Shown here in pieces: positions 24,008 to 36,200 of a stretch of DNA of 64,000 nt. The DNA lies in NCBI GenBank assembly GCA_004154925.1, contig QJNS01000078.1:169327-233326 (forward strand), written 5' to 3'. Under the pieces are notes generated by a model, which was not told the origin of the DNA, did no database searches, and saw only the letters and a list, made by a program, of their open reading frames with translations. Within the stretch, counting starts at the first letter, position 1; the number at the start of each line of letters is the position of its first letter. Position numbers and translations under genes: made by a program. This stretch comes from Monosporascus cannonballus (lineage: Eukaryota; Ascomycota; Sordariomycetes; Xylariales).

Positions 24008-25849
24008 GTGTCCCCTACCCACTTCCTGAATCGGTCCACAACACCGAATACGAGGGTATCACCAACAACACTTTTTAATATCTCAACGAAAACGGTATAT
24101 TTTTGCTTTATTCTAATTGCTACTAAAATAGCATATCCTCCATTAGTATACGATTGATTTCCATAACCCCTTCCAGAAAGTCCTTTGCGTGCTATTACTC
24201 GTACCTTTTAGCGGAAGCCTTAGCAGCTTTCCTAGCTTCCATAATTTGTTCAATCTCAGGGAATATATCGTTAAGGTCCTTAGTTATTGCAGTACGCCCT
24301 TCAGGCTTTAAAGCTTTTAGTTATTTCTTTAAATCCCATTTATAATAACGTAAAATGGCATTTTTAACGGACTTAAAGTCAAGGGCTTTGGAGGCCTTCT
24401 TGAACAGGGTGCGAATATTGCGAAAGATAACGATCTTTTGCAAACTAATGGCCAAAAGCTAATCTTGGACGTCCTTGCCTTTTTTGGGCGTATACCACAT
24501 TATAAAATACCCTTTAAAGAAATTTATTGGCTCCAGGGTTTGTTAGCGCGGAAAATTTCCGACCATCTTTAGATACTGAAACGGTTTATCCGCGTTAAAT
24601 GGCGAAATACCTGTCGCCCTAAAACCCGAATATATATTTCGAAAGCTAAAAGCATTTTTTAAAATTTCGTAATACGTTTTTAAAAAACGTTATTTATTAA
24701 CAGGAACTAAAGTTGAAAAAAACCTAAAGCCCATTATTTTTTTATAATAATATTGTTTTAATATAACAAATACCTCGATATTAAGTAATTATATAATATA
24801 GGAACTATATAAGAATATATATAAGCAGCGCACCTTATTCCTTTTCCATTTAACAATAAATTCGGTCGTAATATAAATAATATGTTAATTTAAAATAAAA
24901 AACTTTCAGTCGCCAGGATATAAGGGTTTCGTTTCGGGAAAATAAATCTTCCGAAATTTTTCGAAAGCGATCTTAGCGTTATTCCAGCCCGTTTTGCTAA
25001 AGGTATATTTTTATTCAGGAAAACAATACGGGAATTATTATCTTTAAAAAGTAAGACCGGTAAAGATCATTACGAGTGTCAGCCGTCGCCCGTTAGCCGT
25101 AATTATTTTAATTATCGTTACCCAAATTGTCGCCTCGGAGACTTTTCGAAGTCCATATTTCGTAAGAACGTTTCTAATTATTTTCCCCTTTTTGGTTTTA
25201 CCTTTTTATACGCTTATTTTATTTATATTTATCATATTCTTATCCTTAATCTTTAATTTACGGACGATAACTTTATACCGTTATTAGAAGTTTCGGTTTT
25301 TATTAAAAAGGTTAAAAAACGCGCGGAAGATTTCGAAAAACTTTTATAACTTTTTTTAGAACGTTAGGTGCCAGCTAATAAAGCGTTTAATCTAATGTTT
25401 CCCAAAGGAATAGATACCTTTATTTGCTTGGTTAATATATTCTGCCATTTAACATATCTTAAAGTCGTACGGCGTCCTCCTACTAGCTTTTTCGTCTAAT
25501 ATCCATTTCACCAGTTCGTTTTTTTACCAAGGGCTAAGGATTTGTTAATACTGATAACCTTAGACGTACGGTTTTGCACCTTTCTTCCGCGTAAACAAAG
25601 TGCTTTTTGCTATACCCCATTTGTTAACCGTTACTTTTTGCTAAACGCCCGCAGCAACTTCTGCTAAGGCCTGTTAGATACGATACTTATAACCAGGTCC
25701 CATCCCAAATTGGAGCTTCAAAAACGTTATGTGGGTTAAATTATTGGGGAATGTTATTAAAAGAAATAGGTGTTAAAGGAGCGAAAATCGGATTCAGGAA
25801 ATGGGTAAATTCAGGAAATAGGTAAATTCAGGAAATAGGTGGGGGACAC
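24008..25849 (-). mobile_element. Fot1/pogo-like DNA transposon B, inside LTR B
   Basis: Terminal inverted repeats start GTGTCCCCTACCCACTTCCT on the left and the minus-strand form GTGTCCCCCACCTATTTCCT on the right. The TA target is duplicated at 24006-24007 and 25850-25851, and joining the flanks restores the start of LTR B. Length is 1842 bp, normal for Fot1-like elements. The right terminal repeat contains the motif TTCAGGAAATRGGTAAA repeated three times. The transposase runs on the minus strand. Confidence 0.85.
24090..25700 (-). pseudogene. Transposase of element B (CENP-B/pogo type)
   Basis: Minus-strand pieces in order: KWGIAKSTL and LSPW-stop-KNELVKWILDEKASRRTP (about 25620-25450) resemble the CENP-B-type DNA-binding domain of pogo transposases, followed by IKRFISWH (about 25385-25365). 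The DDE core is unreadable. The C-terminal part gives SGFRATGISPFNADKPFQYL (about 24630-24570), a block typical of the end of the DDE_1 domain, then KWDLKK and TAITKDLNDIFPEIEQIM with an alanine-rich helix (AKASAKRYE). Stops fit TGG to TAG/TAA. The forward open frame 24154-24345 is its antisense shadow. Confidence 0.75.
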
Positions 25850-26057
25850 TAGGGGGTTTAACCAACTATTAAACCTTAGTCGTACGAGTTTATGTTAGCA
25901 GGAGTATCGTAGAAAACTAAGTAATAAATACAGTAACGTATCACGTTTTGTAATATCAAAGGTGTCTTAGGTAACAAATTATTATTGCAAGCTAAAGTTA
26001 TCTAAATTATGGAAATAATAAACGTATTATATTTAATCTTTTAAATCCTGTTAAGCC

Positions 26058-26165
26058 CGGTTTTATGGGCTTTACGATAAATCGTGTCGAGCTTGGCTCT
26101 ATGGGCTTTACGATAAATCGTGTCGAGCCTGGCTTTATGGGCTTTACGATAGATCCTGTCGAGCT
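26058..26165. repeat. Three 36-bp tandem repeats in LTR B copy 1
   Basis: Units at 26058-26093, 26094-26129 and 26130-26165 share GGGCTTTACGATARATC and TGTCGAGC. They differ at a few positions, mostly C/T. The palindrome TCACGTGA follows at about 26168. Confidence 0.85.
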
Positions 26166-27933
26166 ATCACGTGACTCGACCCACATGGCTTAGTCATTTT
26201 CTCGTTGCGACCGTTTTCTGAGGCCGCAGCCTGTTAGGTCATAACACATCTGGCGTTTCCCACTAGCTGCCAGATGGTGGATTTATACTAGTAAGTGGGT
26301 CGGTGGCTGATCGGTGGCTGGTCGGCTACCAGCCTCATCCTCATAGGGACTGTATTCTCACATTTATAACGATTACCTTCAGCCGCTGTTGGCTGCATTT
26401 TTTTACCACCACCTTCTTTTTCGGCCAAAAAAGCTTATCCCTTTTATATAGTAAATATTCCTTTGTTTAAAGCCGTTTCTTTTTGATTTTCCAACGTTTA
26501 TTAAAAATATAGTTCGTTTCGCATAAATAATTCTTTTTAAATATTTTTTATATAATAAGATTAAGACATTCTTTATTAAAAAATTAATTAATTTAATTAT
26601 TTTGTTGGCTAATTACCCTAGTAATTTTTGATTTTTTTTTTAAATAAATAACGTCTTTATTTTATTATTTCGCGGATATTTTTAAAAGTTTTTGTAAAAG
26701 AGGAAAAAACGAACCCGGCGAAGGTTAACGGCGATACGGCCGGTATAGATATGGCTAAAAGAATTTCTAAATCGAATAGAACGTTATTAAAATCGAATAT
26801 AACAAATTTAACTTTTGCAAATCTGGTCTTGATATTTTCGGACGTTATAATAACTTTAAATACATTACAAAAACCGGCGAAAGAATCTTTTTTCGTAATA
26901 TAAATATAATAATATTATATTAAATTTTCGATATAAAATAAATAAATATATTTTAAAATAAAAAAAGTAAAAAATATAAAATATAATAATATTCTTATTT
27001 ACGTAATATTTTTCGAATTTTATCAAATAAAAAATTTTGTAACTGTTAAAAATAAAAAAGTATTTCGATTTTTTTTATATACATTTAAATATATGTATTA
27101 AAATATTAAACTTATTTTAAATTAAAATCATTTATTATTTTGTTATTATTATTTAAATTAATTTTCTAAATAGTTAATAACAATTTTTTAATACTAAAAA
27201 ATAATGTAATTTTTCTTAATCAAAATAACAAATAATAGTAAGACTTAATTTTACGAATTAATAACTTATATAATTATAATTTATTTCTTAATTTTTATTA
27301 GGCCTATTTAAAGTTTTTACGTTTTTCAGTACTAGTAATTATTATGCCTATTATTATAAATAGTTGTATTAAAAATCCTATTTCGTCGAAATTATATATA
27401 TTTTTAGAGTACCGTATTGTGCACTTATAATCTAAATAAGCTTAAATTATTTGCGAAATATTTCTGCATTTTTATATAATATTTTTTAATAATTAAAATT
27501 TCGATTTAAATATGTTTTAAGTTTTTTTAATACTTAATAAAGTTTGACGCCTATTTAACCTTAATATATTTCGTATCGCGTTAAATAAGCAATATATTCG
27601 CCATATTTTTAATATATTAAAATCGGACAAAAAACGTTCGTATATTTAGATTAAAAAATTGGTGGATAATAAATTATTTTCGATTGGCATTAATTTTGGT
27701 AAATTAAAAATAATATAGGGTTTACAGAATTTACCGGTATATCGTTCGTAAAAAATAAGATAGGCGACTTTATAAATCGAACTAAATATTATATAATTAA
27801 ATATGGGTTTCGTTGTTTAATCTGAATAATTAAATTTATTTTTTTGTAAGCCGTTCCATATTATTGGTATTAAAAAGTAATTAATTAAAATTATTCGGTA
27901 AACTTGTCCATTCGATAAGCTTGTTTAATTCGT

Positions 27934-29373
27934 TCAAGAAATTTAATATTTAATTAATAAAATTTAATGTTATTTATTTTTTTAAAATTGTTAAATATTT
28001 TTATTTTTATTTATTTTTGATTTACTGCTTTATATATTTGTAAACCTTTGTTAATTAAACAAGTATAAAATAGGTTTTAATTAATAAAGGCGTTTTCGCG
28101 CATATGTTTCAATAACACATTTTGTTTTTAATATTTAAATAATTATTTATATTATTTATATATTTATCGTTAACAAATGTTGTTTATTAATATGTATTAA
28201 TCATATTATAATAATATAAAATTCTTATTTTATTGTTTTTTATTTATATTTCAATATTTAGCAAAGATATCTATAATGTCATAAAGATATATATATTTAA
28301 ATAAAATAATATTAAATACCTTATTATTTTAAACCATTATTAAAAAAAAGCCTGTTTGCGACCCCTTTTAGACATAGTTGCATTATTACCGTTTTTAGAG
28401 AAATTTCTTTTTTTCCCTAATAAGTCTTGATAAACTTTTAAAAGTAAGCAAAATGCAATTTTGAATTAAAATAGATCGAAATTTACAAAAAGACAGTTTT
28501 AAAGAGTTTTTGCCGTCCAAAACAACCGAGCAAATTAACGTTTATAATGATCTAAGGTAATTCGTATTAAAATCTAACTATCGGAATTCTTAAACTAGTT
28601 ATTATTTTTCTTTTTTAATTTTACCAATAATATCTTTATAATTCTCATATTATTCAGTATAAGCTCTTATAAAAATCGATTATAGTTATTTTTATAAATT
28701 AAATCGTATTCGAGAATTAAAACCGGAATTGATTTTGTTTAAAAAATATTTTTCAAGTCAGTTAAAATATTAACAGTTTTTGTTTAGCCTTTAATTTTAT
28801 ACAATTTAATTATCGTAAATAAAACGGTTTTAATAAAGATTTTATCAAAACAAATTACGGATAATATAGATTTAGAATTTTTTAATATAATATTTTAGTT
28901 AATAATAATTTAAACATCGTAAAATGATCAAGTTATAAAAGTAACAAAAATTTGCAAAAGTTTTTATACGCATTTAAAGTTTATCTTTAAGATTTATTCT
29001 TAAGGTTCATTATTTCAAACTTAATGTTTTAACCTTATATAACTATAAAGCTAACGAGCATAAAGTTTATTATAATCGAAATTTATCGATGATTATTTGG
29101 CTTTAAAATAAGATTTTATAAAATTGTAATCTGATTAATTTTAACGATAAAAGGTTTAAATAAATTACCGAATTGGAAAATATAAACCGTAATACTTATC
29201 GTACAAATTATATTTTATAATAATTTTCTATATCTTTATCTTTATTTATAATGTATAAGTTAAATCTAAACATATTTTACATAATATAATAGATTTATTG
29301 AATTAAATATATTATAATACTTATTAAAATTAATACTAAATAATTTAAACAGTCTCTTAAAAGTATAAAATAA
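27934..29373. other. AT-rich spacer between A1 and A2
   Basis: No gene seen. About 28370-28560 is better preserved and may be an old repeat fragment. The section near 28990-29230 recurs, diverged, at 56390-56590. Confidence 0.4.
28990..29230. repeat. Dispersed repeat, copy 1 (partner near 56390-56590)
   Basis: Shared text includes GCGAGCATAAGGTTCATTAT (RIPped here to ACGAGCATAAAGTTTATTAT), GATCGAAGTTTGTTAGCAAG and GGCTTTAAAGTCAG, with differences mainly C/T and G/A. The family is unknown. Confidence 0.6.
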
Positions 29374-29519
29374 TAGAACGTACCGGATAAGCTTACCAAG
29401 TAGATAAGCTTGCTGGATACTTTTTAACACCTTTTAATTATCTAATTTCAATTAAGTATTTTTCAATACTAATAACATAAAACGGCTTACAAAAAAAACA
29501 AAAATGAACTTAGCTATTT

Positions 29520-31150
29520 AGGCTAAAAAACAAAACCCGATACTTAATTAAATAATACTTAAATTAATTTATGAAATCGCCTATTTTGCTTTATACAAAC
29601 GATATACCGGTAAATTTTCTAAAACCGGTATTATTTTTAATTCGCAAAAATTAATACATATGAAAAGTAATCGATTATTAACCGAATCCAAAATCTAAAT
29701 ATATAAATGTTTTTTATTCGGCTTTAATATATTAAAGGTATAGCAAATATATTATTTGCTTAACGTATTATAAAACGCGTTAAGGTTAAATAGGCATCGA
29801 ATTTTATTAAACGGCAAAAAAAACTTAAAACGTATTTAAATCGAGAAATCGATTAATAAAGGATATTATATGAAAATCCGGAAACATTTCGTAAATAATT
29901 TATGTTTATTCGGATTATAATTACAAAATACGGTATTATAAAAGAAGATATTTATAATTTCGATCAAGCAGGATTTTTAATAAAAGGTTTTATAATAATA
30001 TATAAAATAATTATTAATGTTAAAAATATAAAAGATTTAAATCAAATTAATAGAAAATAAAACATAAGTTATAATTATATAAGTTATTAATTCGCGAAAT
30101 TAAATATTCCCGCTGGTTTATTAATTTAGCTGAAAAAGTACTTTAATTTTAATATCTAACAAATATATTACAAACTGCTTAAAAATTAATTTAAATAATA
30201 ATAAATTAAATAATAAACATATTAAATTTAAAATATGCTTAATATTTCGATAATATATTTAGATACGTACGAAACAATCAAAATACGTTTTTATTTTCGA
30301 TAATTACGAAAATCATTATTCGATAAAATTTAAAAAATATTACACAAATAACGGCATTATTACGTTTTATATACCTGCTTATTTTTTTTATCGATTTTGA
30401 ATTTTCGACGTATTTTATTTTTTTATTTTATAATATATTTATTTATTTTATACTGAAAATTTAATATATCGTTATTATATTTATATTGTAAAAAACGATT
30501 TTCTCGCCGGTTTTTACAACGGGTCTTTTAGCTGCCATAACCTTCAAAAATATCGAAACCGAATTTGCAAAAATTACATTTGTTTTATTCGATCTTAATA
30601 ACGTTTTATCCGATTTGGAAATTTTTCTAGCTATACTTATACTGACCGTATCGCCGTTAACCTTTGCCGGTTTCGTTTTTTCTCTCTCCTCCGCGAAAAC
30701 TCTTAAAAATATCCGCAAAATAGTAAAACAAGGACGTCATTTGCAAAAAAAAAAAAAAACAGAAAAGAAAAAAGAAAAAAGAAAAAAAACAAAATTACCA
30801 AGGCAACTTGCCGACAAAAATATTTAAATCGGTTAATTTTTTACAGAAAAATACCTTAATATTATTATAAAACAATATTTTTTAAAAAGAAAAAAAAATA
30901 ATTACTTATAAGAAACCAAATATATTCTTAATAAATATTAGAAAATTAAAAATAAGCGAGCTTAAAAAATACTTATTACATTAAAAGAATAAGGTTTTCT
31001 GGCTGAAAAAAGGTAGTAATAAAAAATGCAATTAATAAGAGCTGAAAATAATGGTCGTAAAAAGGTTAAAAGAAAGGGGAGAAGTATAACATTTGCGACA
31101 AGCTCGAATATAATGCCTGTGTTTGTAAAAAAGTTATAAATATATTTAAC
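29520..31150 (+). pseudogene. A2 transposase, pogo/Fot1 type
   Basis: Readable parts: an N-terminal section near 29580-29700, then KYGIIKEDIYNFDQAGF at 29926-29976, which carries the first catalytic Asp in the family motif (Y)NFDETGF (ETG reads QAG here). A basic Lys/Arg-rich segment is encoded by the purine tract at 30744-30800. A C-terminal zinc knuckle at 31085-31126 reads YNICDKLEYNACVC, with Cys and His changed to Tyr by RIP. The 30461-30718 minus and 30615-30827 plus open frames lie within this region and are not separate genes. Confidence 0.75.
30744..30800. repeat. Purine low-complexity tract in A2
   Basis: An A-rich tract with scattered G encodes Lys/Arg in the transposase frame. 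The same position is about 50 bp of T-rich sequence in A1 (near 26610-26660) and about 200 bp in A3 (near 53830-54040), so its length varies between copies. Confidence 0.6.
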
Positions 31151-31294
31151 TAAAAAAATCCGATTAATTTGTATTATTTTGATATGTTATGGCTAATTAA
31201 TTTGAATTTGTTATCGAGAGGTGCTAAAAGCCATCGTATGAACTTGTCTATTCGATGAACTTGTTTATACAATGAGCTTGTCTGAAACGTTGTA

Positions 31295-31970
31295 GAAAAT
31301 ATTAAATTTAATAAAATTGATCATAATTTAAATTCATGAATTTCTATAATAAAATAAACAAATTGATAAAAAGTAATTAAATGTCCTGACTAAATTAAGC
31401 ATACGTATTTTAATGTTATTAATATAAAATAAAATATTTCAAAATATTAAATAAGTTTAGAATTATATTAAGAATTAAATAATTAATGTTAAATCAAATG
31501 TTTCACGATTTAGAAACCTAATAGTTTTTATTAGAAAAACGCAAAATACAAATAAAATTAAGATTTTATAAGAGAAATAAAGGTAGTATAAAAATCAATG
31601 AATAAACCAAATTAAAAAAAATTAATATTTAAAAACGTTTTCATATTTATTATTATAAGCAATATAATTACTTTTATATAAAAATAGATTTTAAAAATGT
31701 GATATTATATATAATACAATGAAACTTACATTAATATAAAATTATTCATTCTAAAATAATTTTCTATTATATTAAAAGATTTTAAAAATATAATAATTTA
31801 ATCTATTCAACATAATAGTATAAATGTATTATATTATAATAATATATTATAAAATAGTTTTAAAAAACAATAAAATATATAATATTTCTATAAGTATTAA
31901 ATTATTCTTAAAAATAAGTGAAAATCATATATTTTAAAAATCTTTAAAAGTTAAGTACTTATTAATTATA
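31295..31970. other. AT-rich, CG-poor spacer
   Basis: No open frame or repeat recognised. CG dinucleotides are rare compared with the neighbouring RIPped elements. Confidence 0.45.
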
Positions 31971-32845
31971 ACGTATTATATAAGTTCTTAAGCTACATAA
32001 GCTCGCGAATCGTTTTTTTCGATACCTTAGAATAATAAATTTAATTATATTCTTTTTTGTTAAATATGTTTACAACTTTTTATAAATACGCGTTTTATTT
32101 CTAAGTTTGCTATAAATGCTATATATACTTTTTTTCGATTTAAATATTTTATAACGACTATTTTTGGCCGTTATTAATTACGTCTTTTTATTATTAGTCC
32201 TTTTTTCCACAAAAAAGGTATTTTTTAACATTTATTAAAAATATAATTCGTTGAATATAAGTAACAATTTTTTCTAAAAAAGAAACTTTATACAAATATA
32301 TTAATTTATTTTTTTTATTAAATATTTAGTCCATTTAATATATTTTGCGAGTAAATTATTTTAATAAATTTTAATTTCTTTTTCCAAATAACCTTTTTAT
32401 TAAATTATTTTAATAATAGTTTTAAAGATTTCTGCAAATGAAAAACATAATAAAATTAACACAAAGAAGTAAGATACGGTGAATATAAATATAACTAGAA
32501 TTTTTAACTTTTAACAAAGTTGTTGTAATCGAATAAAAAATTTAACTTTTATTAATCCGAATTTAATATTATTCGATATTATAACAAGGTTAAATATGTC
32601 ATAAAACTAGTAAAACAGGTTTTTAACAATATAAATATATTAACGTTATTTTTAATTTGAGACATAAAAGCATTAAATATATTATTAAATTCAAAAAGTA
32701 TAATATATGGAAAGGTTAAAGCTGATAAAAAATAAACAAGTATATAAAACGTAATAATATCGTTATTTACGTAATATCTTTCGCATTTTATAGAATAATA
32801 ATTTTCGTAACTATCGGAAATAAAAAAACATTTCGATTTTTCTCT

Positions 32846-32965
32846 TATAGCACGAGAACAAGAGCGTAGCTATTATACCACTAAAAGTGAAACGTTATCA
32901 GCTCGAGCACTGATCGTCTTGTTCTGCCTTATACACTTACAAGGTGCTACTTAGAACTATGACAT
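32846..32965. other. 120-bp GC-normal insert between A4 and the E3 LTR
   Basis: This stretch is not RIPped, belongs to neither flank, and has no match in the opposite E3 end. GAGAACAAGA (32854-32863) and TCTTGTTCTG (32917-32926) form an imperfect inverted repeat. It may be a small non-autonomous element or filler DNA. Confidence 0.4.
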
Positions 32966-33246
32966 TACAATGGAATAGAGGAGATTTGGTTCTGATTAAT
33001 AAGGGTAAACAAGCTATGTCACGATACGAAAAAAACTTGTCGCGATAAAGAACTTGATATAATTGCATTAATAATGTTAAACCTCAATAATTAAAGTAAT
33101 AAAAACAAAGAAAATAAGTAGTAATAATAAGCTTTATATCTTAGAGTTAAGCCTATAGCGAAAAAGAACTGCTTAATATATACGCGCAGCTCCGATTATC
33201 TAATTAGTCGAAATTACTGATATACGTAACATTTTATCTCATTTCA
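32966..33246 (-). repeat. E3 3' LTR
   Basis: On the minus strand it starts TGAAATGAGATAAAATGTTACG, matching the E1 LTR start, shares the segment TATATATTAAG-x-AGTTCTTTTTCGC, and ends near CCATTGTA. The boundary at 32966 is inferred from alignment to the 5' LTR. Confidence 0.7.
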
Positions 33247-36200
33247 AATTTACTTTTTACGATAAAAAACGTTTTTCTTTTATCATAAGAAATAATAATA
33301 ATCAAACGCCGTAATAATATAATATATATATATTCCTACTATTTAAACCATTTTTAAACGTAAGGTATTTTTTAGTATTTTTATTTTAAAGTTCTAATAT
33401 CGCGTTTTAAATAGTTTTTCGCATTATAAAAATTTTTTCTTGTTCTTTTATGCTTTATCTTCCGATTATTAATCGTTAATCGGCGCCTTGTACTTTTTCT
33501 AATTTGGTTATATTAAGACAAAATATTTTTTTGGTCGTTTTTTAATAATTTAATATGTATTTCTCACTTACTGATACGAGATTTTGTAGGTTTCTGCTAA
33601 TATAATTTAAATACGCTAATAGTTAACTAACAGGCGAAATATATTTTTTATTTTGACATTATAATATGGTTTATATATTAACTCGGAGCCGTTTCGGGAT
33701 TAATGAAGTATACGGATATTTTAATTAAAAAATAAAGAAAAATCCGGAAATTTTTAAAAATAAATAACGGTCGATTGCTGGGCCAAAATATTTCAAGTAC
33801 GTGTTTATTCTAATTCTGGTATATAAACTAATATACGTCCTAATTATTTTTTCTATATTTTTCATTAGTTAATTTTTCTTATTAAAATCGGTTTTTTAGT
33901 TTTTCATAAACCAGATTCTCGTATAATAACATAAAATAAGTAAATTACTTAAATACTCTATATTTAGTCTAAACATTATGTAAAGGTCTTAATTTTGTTA
34001 ATATGTATAAGTAAATTGTCGAAACTAACTTATATCTATTTTTATCGATAAAATCTTTATATTTTTTTTAATTCGATTGCTAAAAAATATTATCGAATAT
34101 TTTAAAGTTACATTTTAATCCAATATATAACTGGTCAATTTAATACCCATACTCCGTAATTTTATTAATACGAATTATATCGTAAGTTATCGTTTAAATA
34201 TACTTAAAAGCCAAATTCCAAATAATGATCTTTATAAATTTATTTAATAATATATAATATTTTTAAATAATAGATTAAGTGGTTCTAAAAATACGTAATA
34301 ATTTATTTCTCATTGCGCTACGCCAAAATAAGTATATTAATATAATAATATTTTTTAATCGAAAGTATTTTTCGTTAGGAATAAATATAATAATTTTCTA
34401 AAGCGGTATAATTACGGTATTATACTATAAATCAGAATTAGTTTTGAAATTTAATAATATTCTAAAAAGACTTTAAAGGTAATAAGTATTAATCGATTAA
34501 AGTTAATTTTTCAATTGAAACGAAATATAGAAACGAAAAGTACAATGCTGCTGTATAACCTTTTTTAACATTTTTCGAACTTTAACGTATCTAGGACTTT
34601 GATATTCGTAATTGCGTTCAATTTGCTAAACTTAAATTAATTTATTTTCTTAGAATTTGATTTAAGATTAATATTAGTTGTTTTTTAAAGTATTTGTATT
34701 TTAATGTTAATAATATAGAAAATATATTGAGATTGGAGCATATAATAAATAAGTACTCGTAATATCGGTAAATAGATATAAAACATAATTAATAAATATT
34801 TTTAATCGTGTTTTTAAAGAAACATTTCTGTATGCTGAAAGAATTCTGAGAATTTTTATTTAATGTTATTAAAACAGATATCGTACGTTATTACTTTTGT
34901 ATTTCTTTTTTTCAAACTTTGACTTTTATAATTCTTTATTCTTTCTTTATTAATAATATATATTACTTATTTACGAATATTAATATCTATATTTACATAT
35001 GTCCTTCTTTTATTTTAATACGTTTAATCAGTTCATTATATGTATTTTAAAATGTTTTGAATTTTCTAAACGTTAAAGGTTTTGTATTAATACGCATTTT
35101 GAAAACTTCATTAAGCAAACGAATTATTAATTAATTGAAAATAATATTTCCGATATTATCTAAAACGATCAAATGAAATATAATTAGAATTTTCAAAACC
35201 TCGATCCTCTTTTAGCATATTGTCGTCGCGTTCTTAAAGCTTTTAAATATTTTATATTCGTTAAACTTCTTATTTATAAATAAATAATATTTTAGCTTTT
35301 TAACTTTTATAAAGCAAAAAGTTTCCGATTAATTTATCCGACATTCGTAAAAGCCAAAAACTTAGATACCGTTAAGCTCTTATATTTAGATTATAAATTC
35401 TTATAATATCAATTTTTTAATACTATTAAGCATAATAATTATCTTTTTTTACAGTTCCAATTATAAACCATTTATTCCTTTTCAGATTTTATTATTTTTA
35501 AAAAGAAATATGATAATTTATTAAAAGTGAAATCGCAATTTCCATAATATTAAGTACTATTAAATAATTCTTTAAGAGTTGTCGATTAATAACGCTAAAT
35601 CCCAGTATTAATATTAAAAAACTTTTTGATTTCCAATTTTATCTATTTTACTCGATATAAGAATATATTAATTGATTTCTTGGTTTATGTTTTGATATTA
35701 GAAAATTCCAGTTTCTTTAATATCTTTTTTTCATATTTTTATATATAATTACTATCTGAAACAATAACGCTGTTATTATTTATATTATCTTTTAAATATT
35801 TCAAACAATGTTATTCTGTATCTTAACTTATTTTATATTAATTAATAATCAATATTTAAAATAATATTTATTTCATTTTTGTCAATCCTATAATGAGTCG
35901 ATTTTTAAATTAGCGCATTACCGCTATCTAGTTTTGGAAAAGAGCTAACGCCTAGTCGTCGATTATTAAAATATTGCTTTTTTAAAAATAAACCCGAGAT
36001 AAAAGCATTATTTGCCGATATTACAAGCATCGATCGCTTAGGTTAATTTATAATATATTTTAATAAAACCTTTCGATATGTTAATAAGTTATTTATTAAA
36101 AGTTTTGAAAATTTAAATTTGGTATTTTTCAAATTTTGTAAAAAACATTATTACGTTTGTAAATCGCCTAGAAATTACGAAATATTTTCATTTTTCTTTA

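Larger units (their letters stand above)
23997..26246. mobile_element. Solo LTR B, copy 1, inside LTR A
   Basis: It starts TGTGACGGCTA at 23997 and ends TAGGTCATAACA at 26246. The duplication CATCT lies on both sides (23992-23996, 26247-26251). The Fot1-like element at 24008-25849 splits it 11 bp from its left end; without it the LTR is 406 bp. The ends match the 399-bp copy at 46054-46452, but the centre holds a different repeat block. Confidence 0.8.
23901..26362. mobile_element. Solo LTR A in A1, itself interrupted
   Basis: The sequence starts TGTAAGATAATG at 23901 and ends TATTCTCACA at 26362. It is flanked by the 5-bp duplication TTTAT (23896-23900 and 26363-26367), and the other pogo copies run through this site without it. 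After removing LTR B it is 207 bp (23901-23996 plus 26252-26362). TG...CA ends and a 5-bp duplication are typical of a solo LTR. It is GC-normal and hardly RIPped. Orientation and family are unknown. Confidence 0.75.
23800..27850 (-). pseudogene. A1 transposase remnant, pogo/Fot1 type
   Basis: The enzyme would have cut and pasted the element at TA sites. At 23830-23871 the minus strand reads YGVCDKPGHNARIC, the C-terminal zinc knuckle found in many fungal pogo-like transposases, with the first Cys changed to Tyr. Upstream the coding region is split by the LTR insertion; around 26660-26930 it matches the corresponding part of A2 and A3. The DDE catalytic core in this copy is too RIPped to read. 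Confidence 0.6.
23683..27933 (-). mobile_element. A1: pogo-like DNA transposon, interrupted by nested solo LTRs
   Basis: The left terminal repeat begins ACGTCTCGGACAAGCTCACC at 23683 after a TA. The right end, read on the minus strand, begins ACGAATTAAACAAGCTTATC, a RIPped version of the same terminal repeat. Without the 23901-26367 insertion the element is about 1.8 kb, the usual size of Fot1/pogo elements. The minus strand carries the transposase remnant. Three further copies (A2, A3, A4) share this sequence over their lengths. Confidence 0.75.
29376..31292 (+). mobile_element. A2: pogo-like DNA transposon, complete but RIPped
   Basis: TA flanks both ends (29374-29375, 31293-31294). The left terminal repeat starts GAACGTACCGGATAAGCTTA; the right one, on the minus strand, starts CAACGTTTCAGACAAGCTCA. 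The length of 1917 bp fits Fot1/pogo elements. It lies opposite in direction to A1. The pair forms a large imperfect inverted arrangement. Confidence 0.8.

Noticed and set aside
26058..26165. Possible CRISPR-like array
   Set aside because: The three units are contiguous without spacers, in eukaryotic DNA, and lie within a solo LTR.
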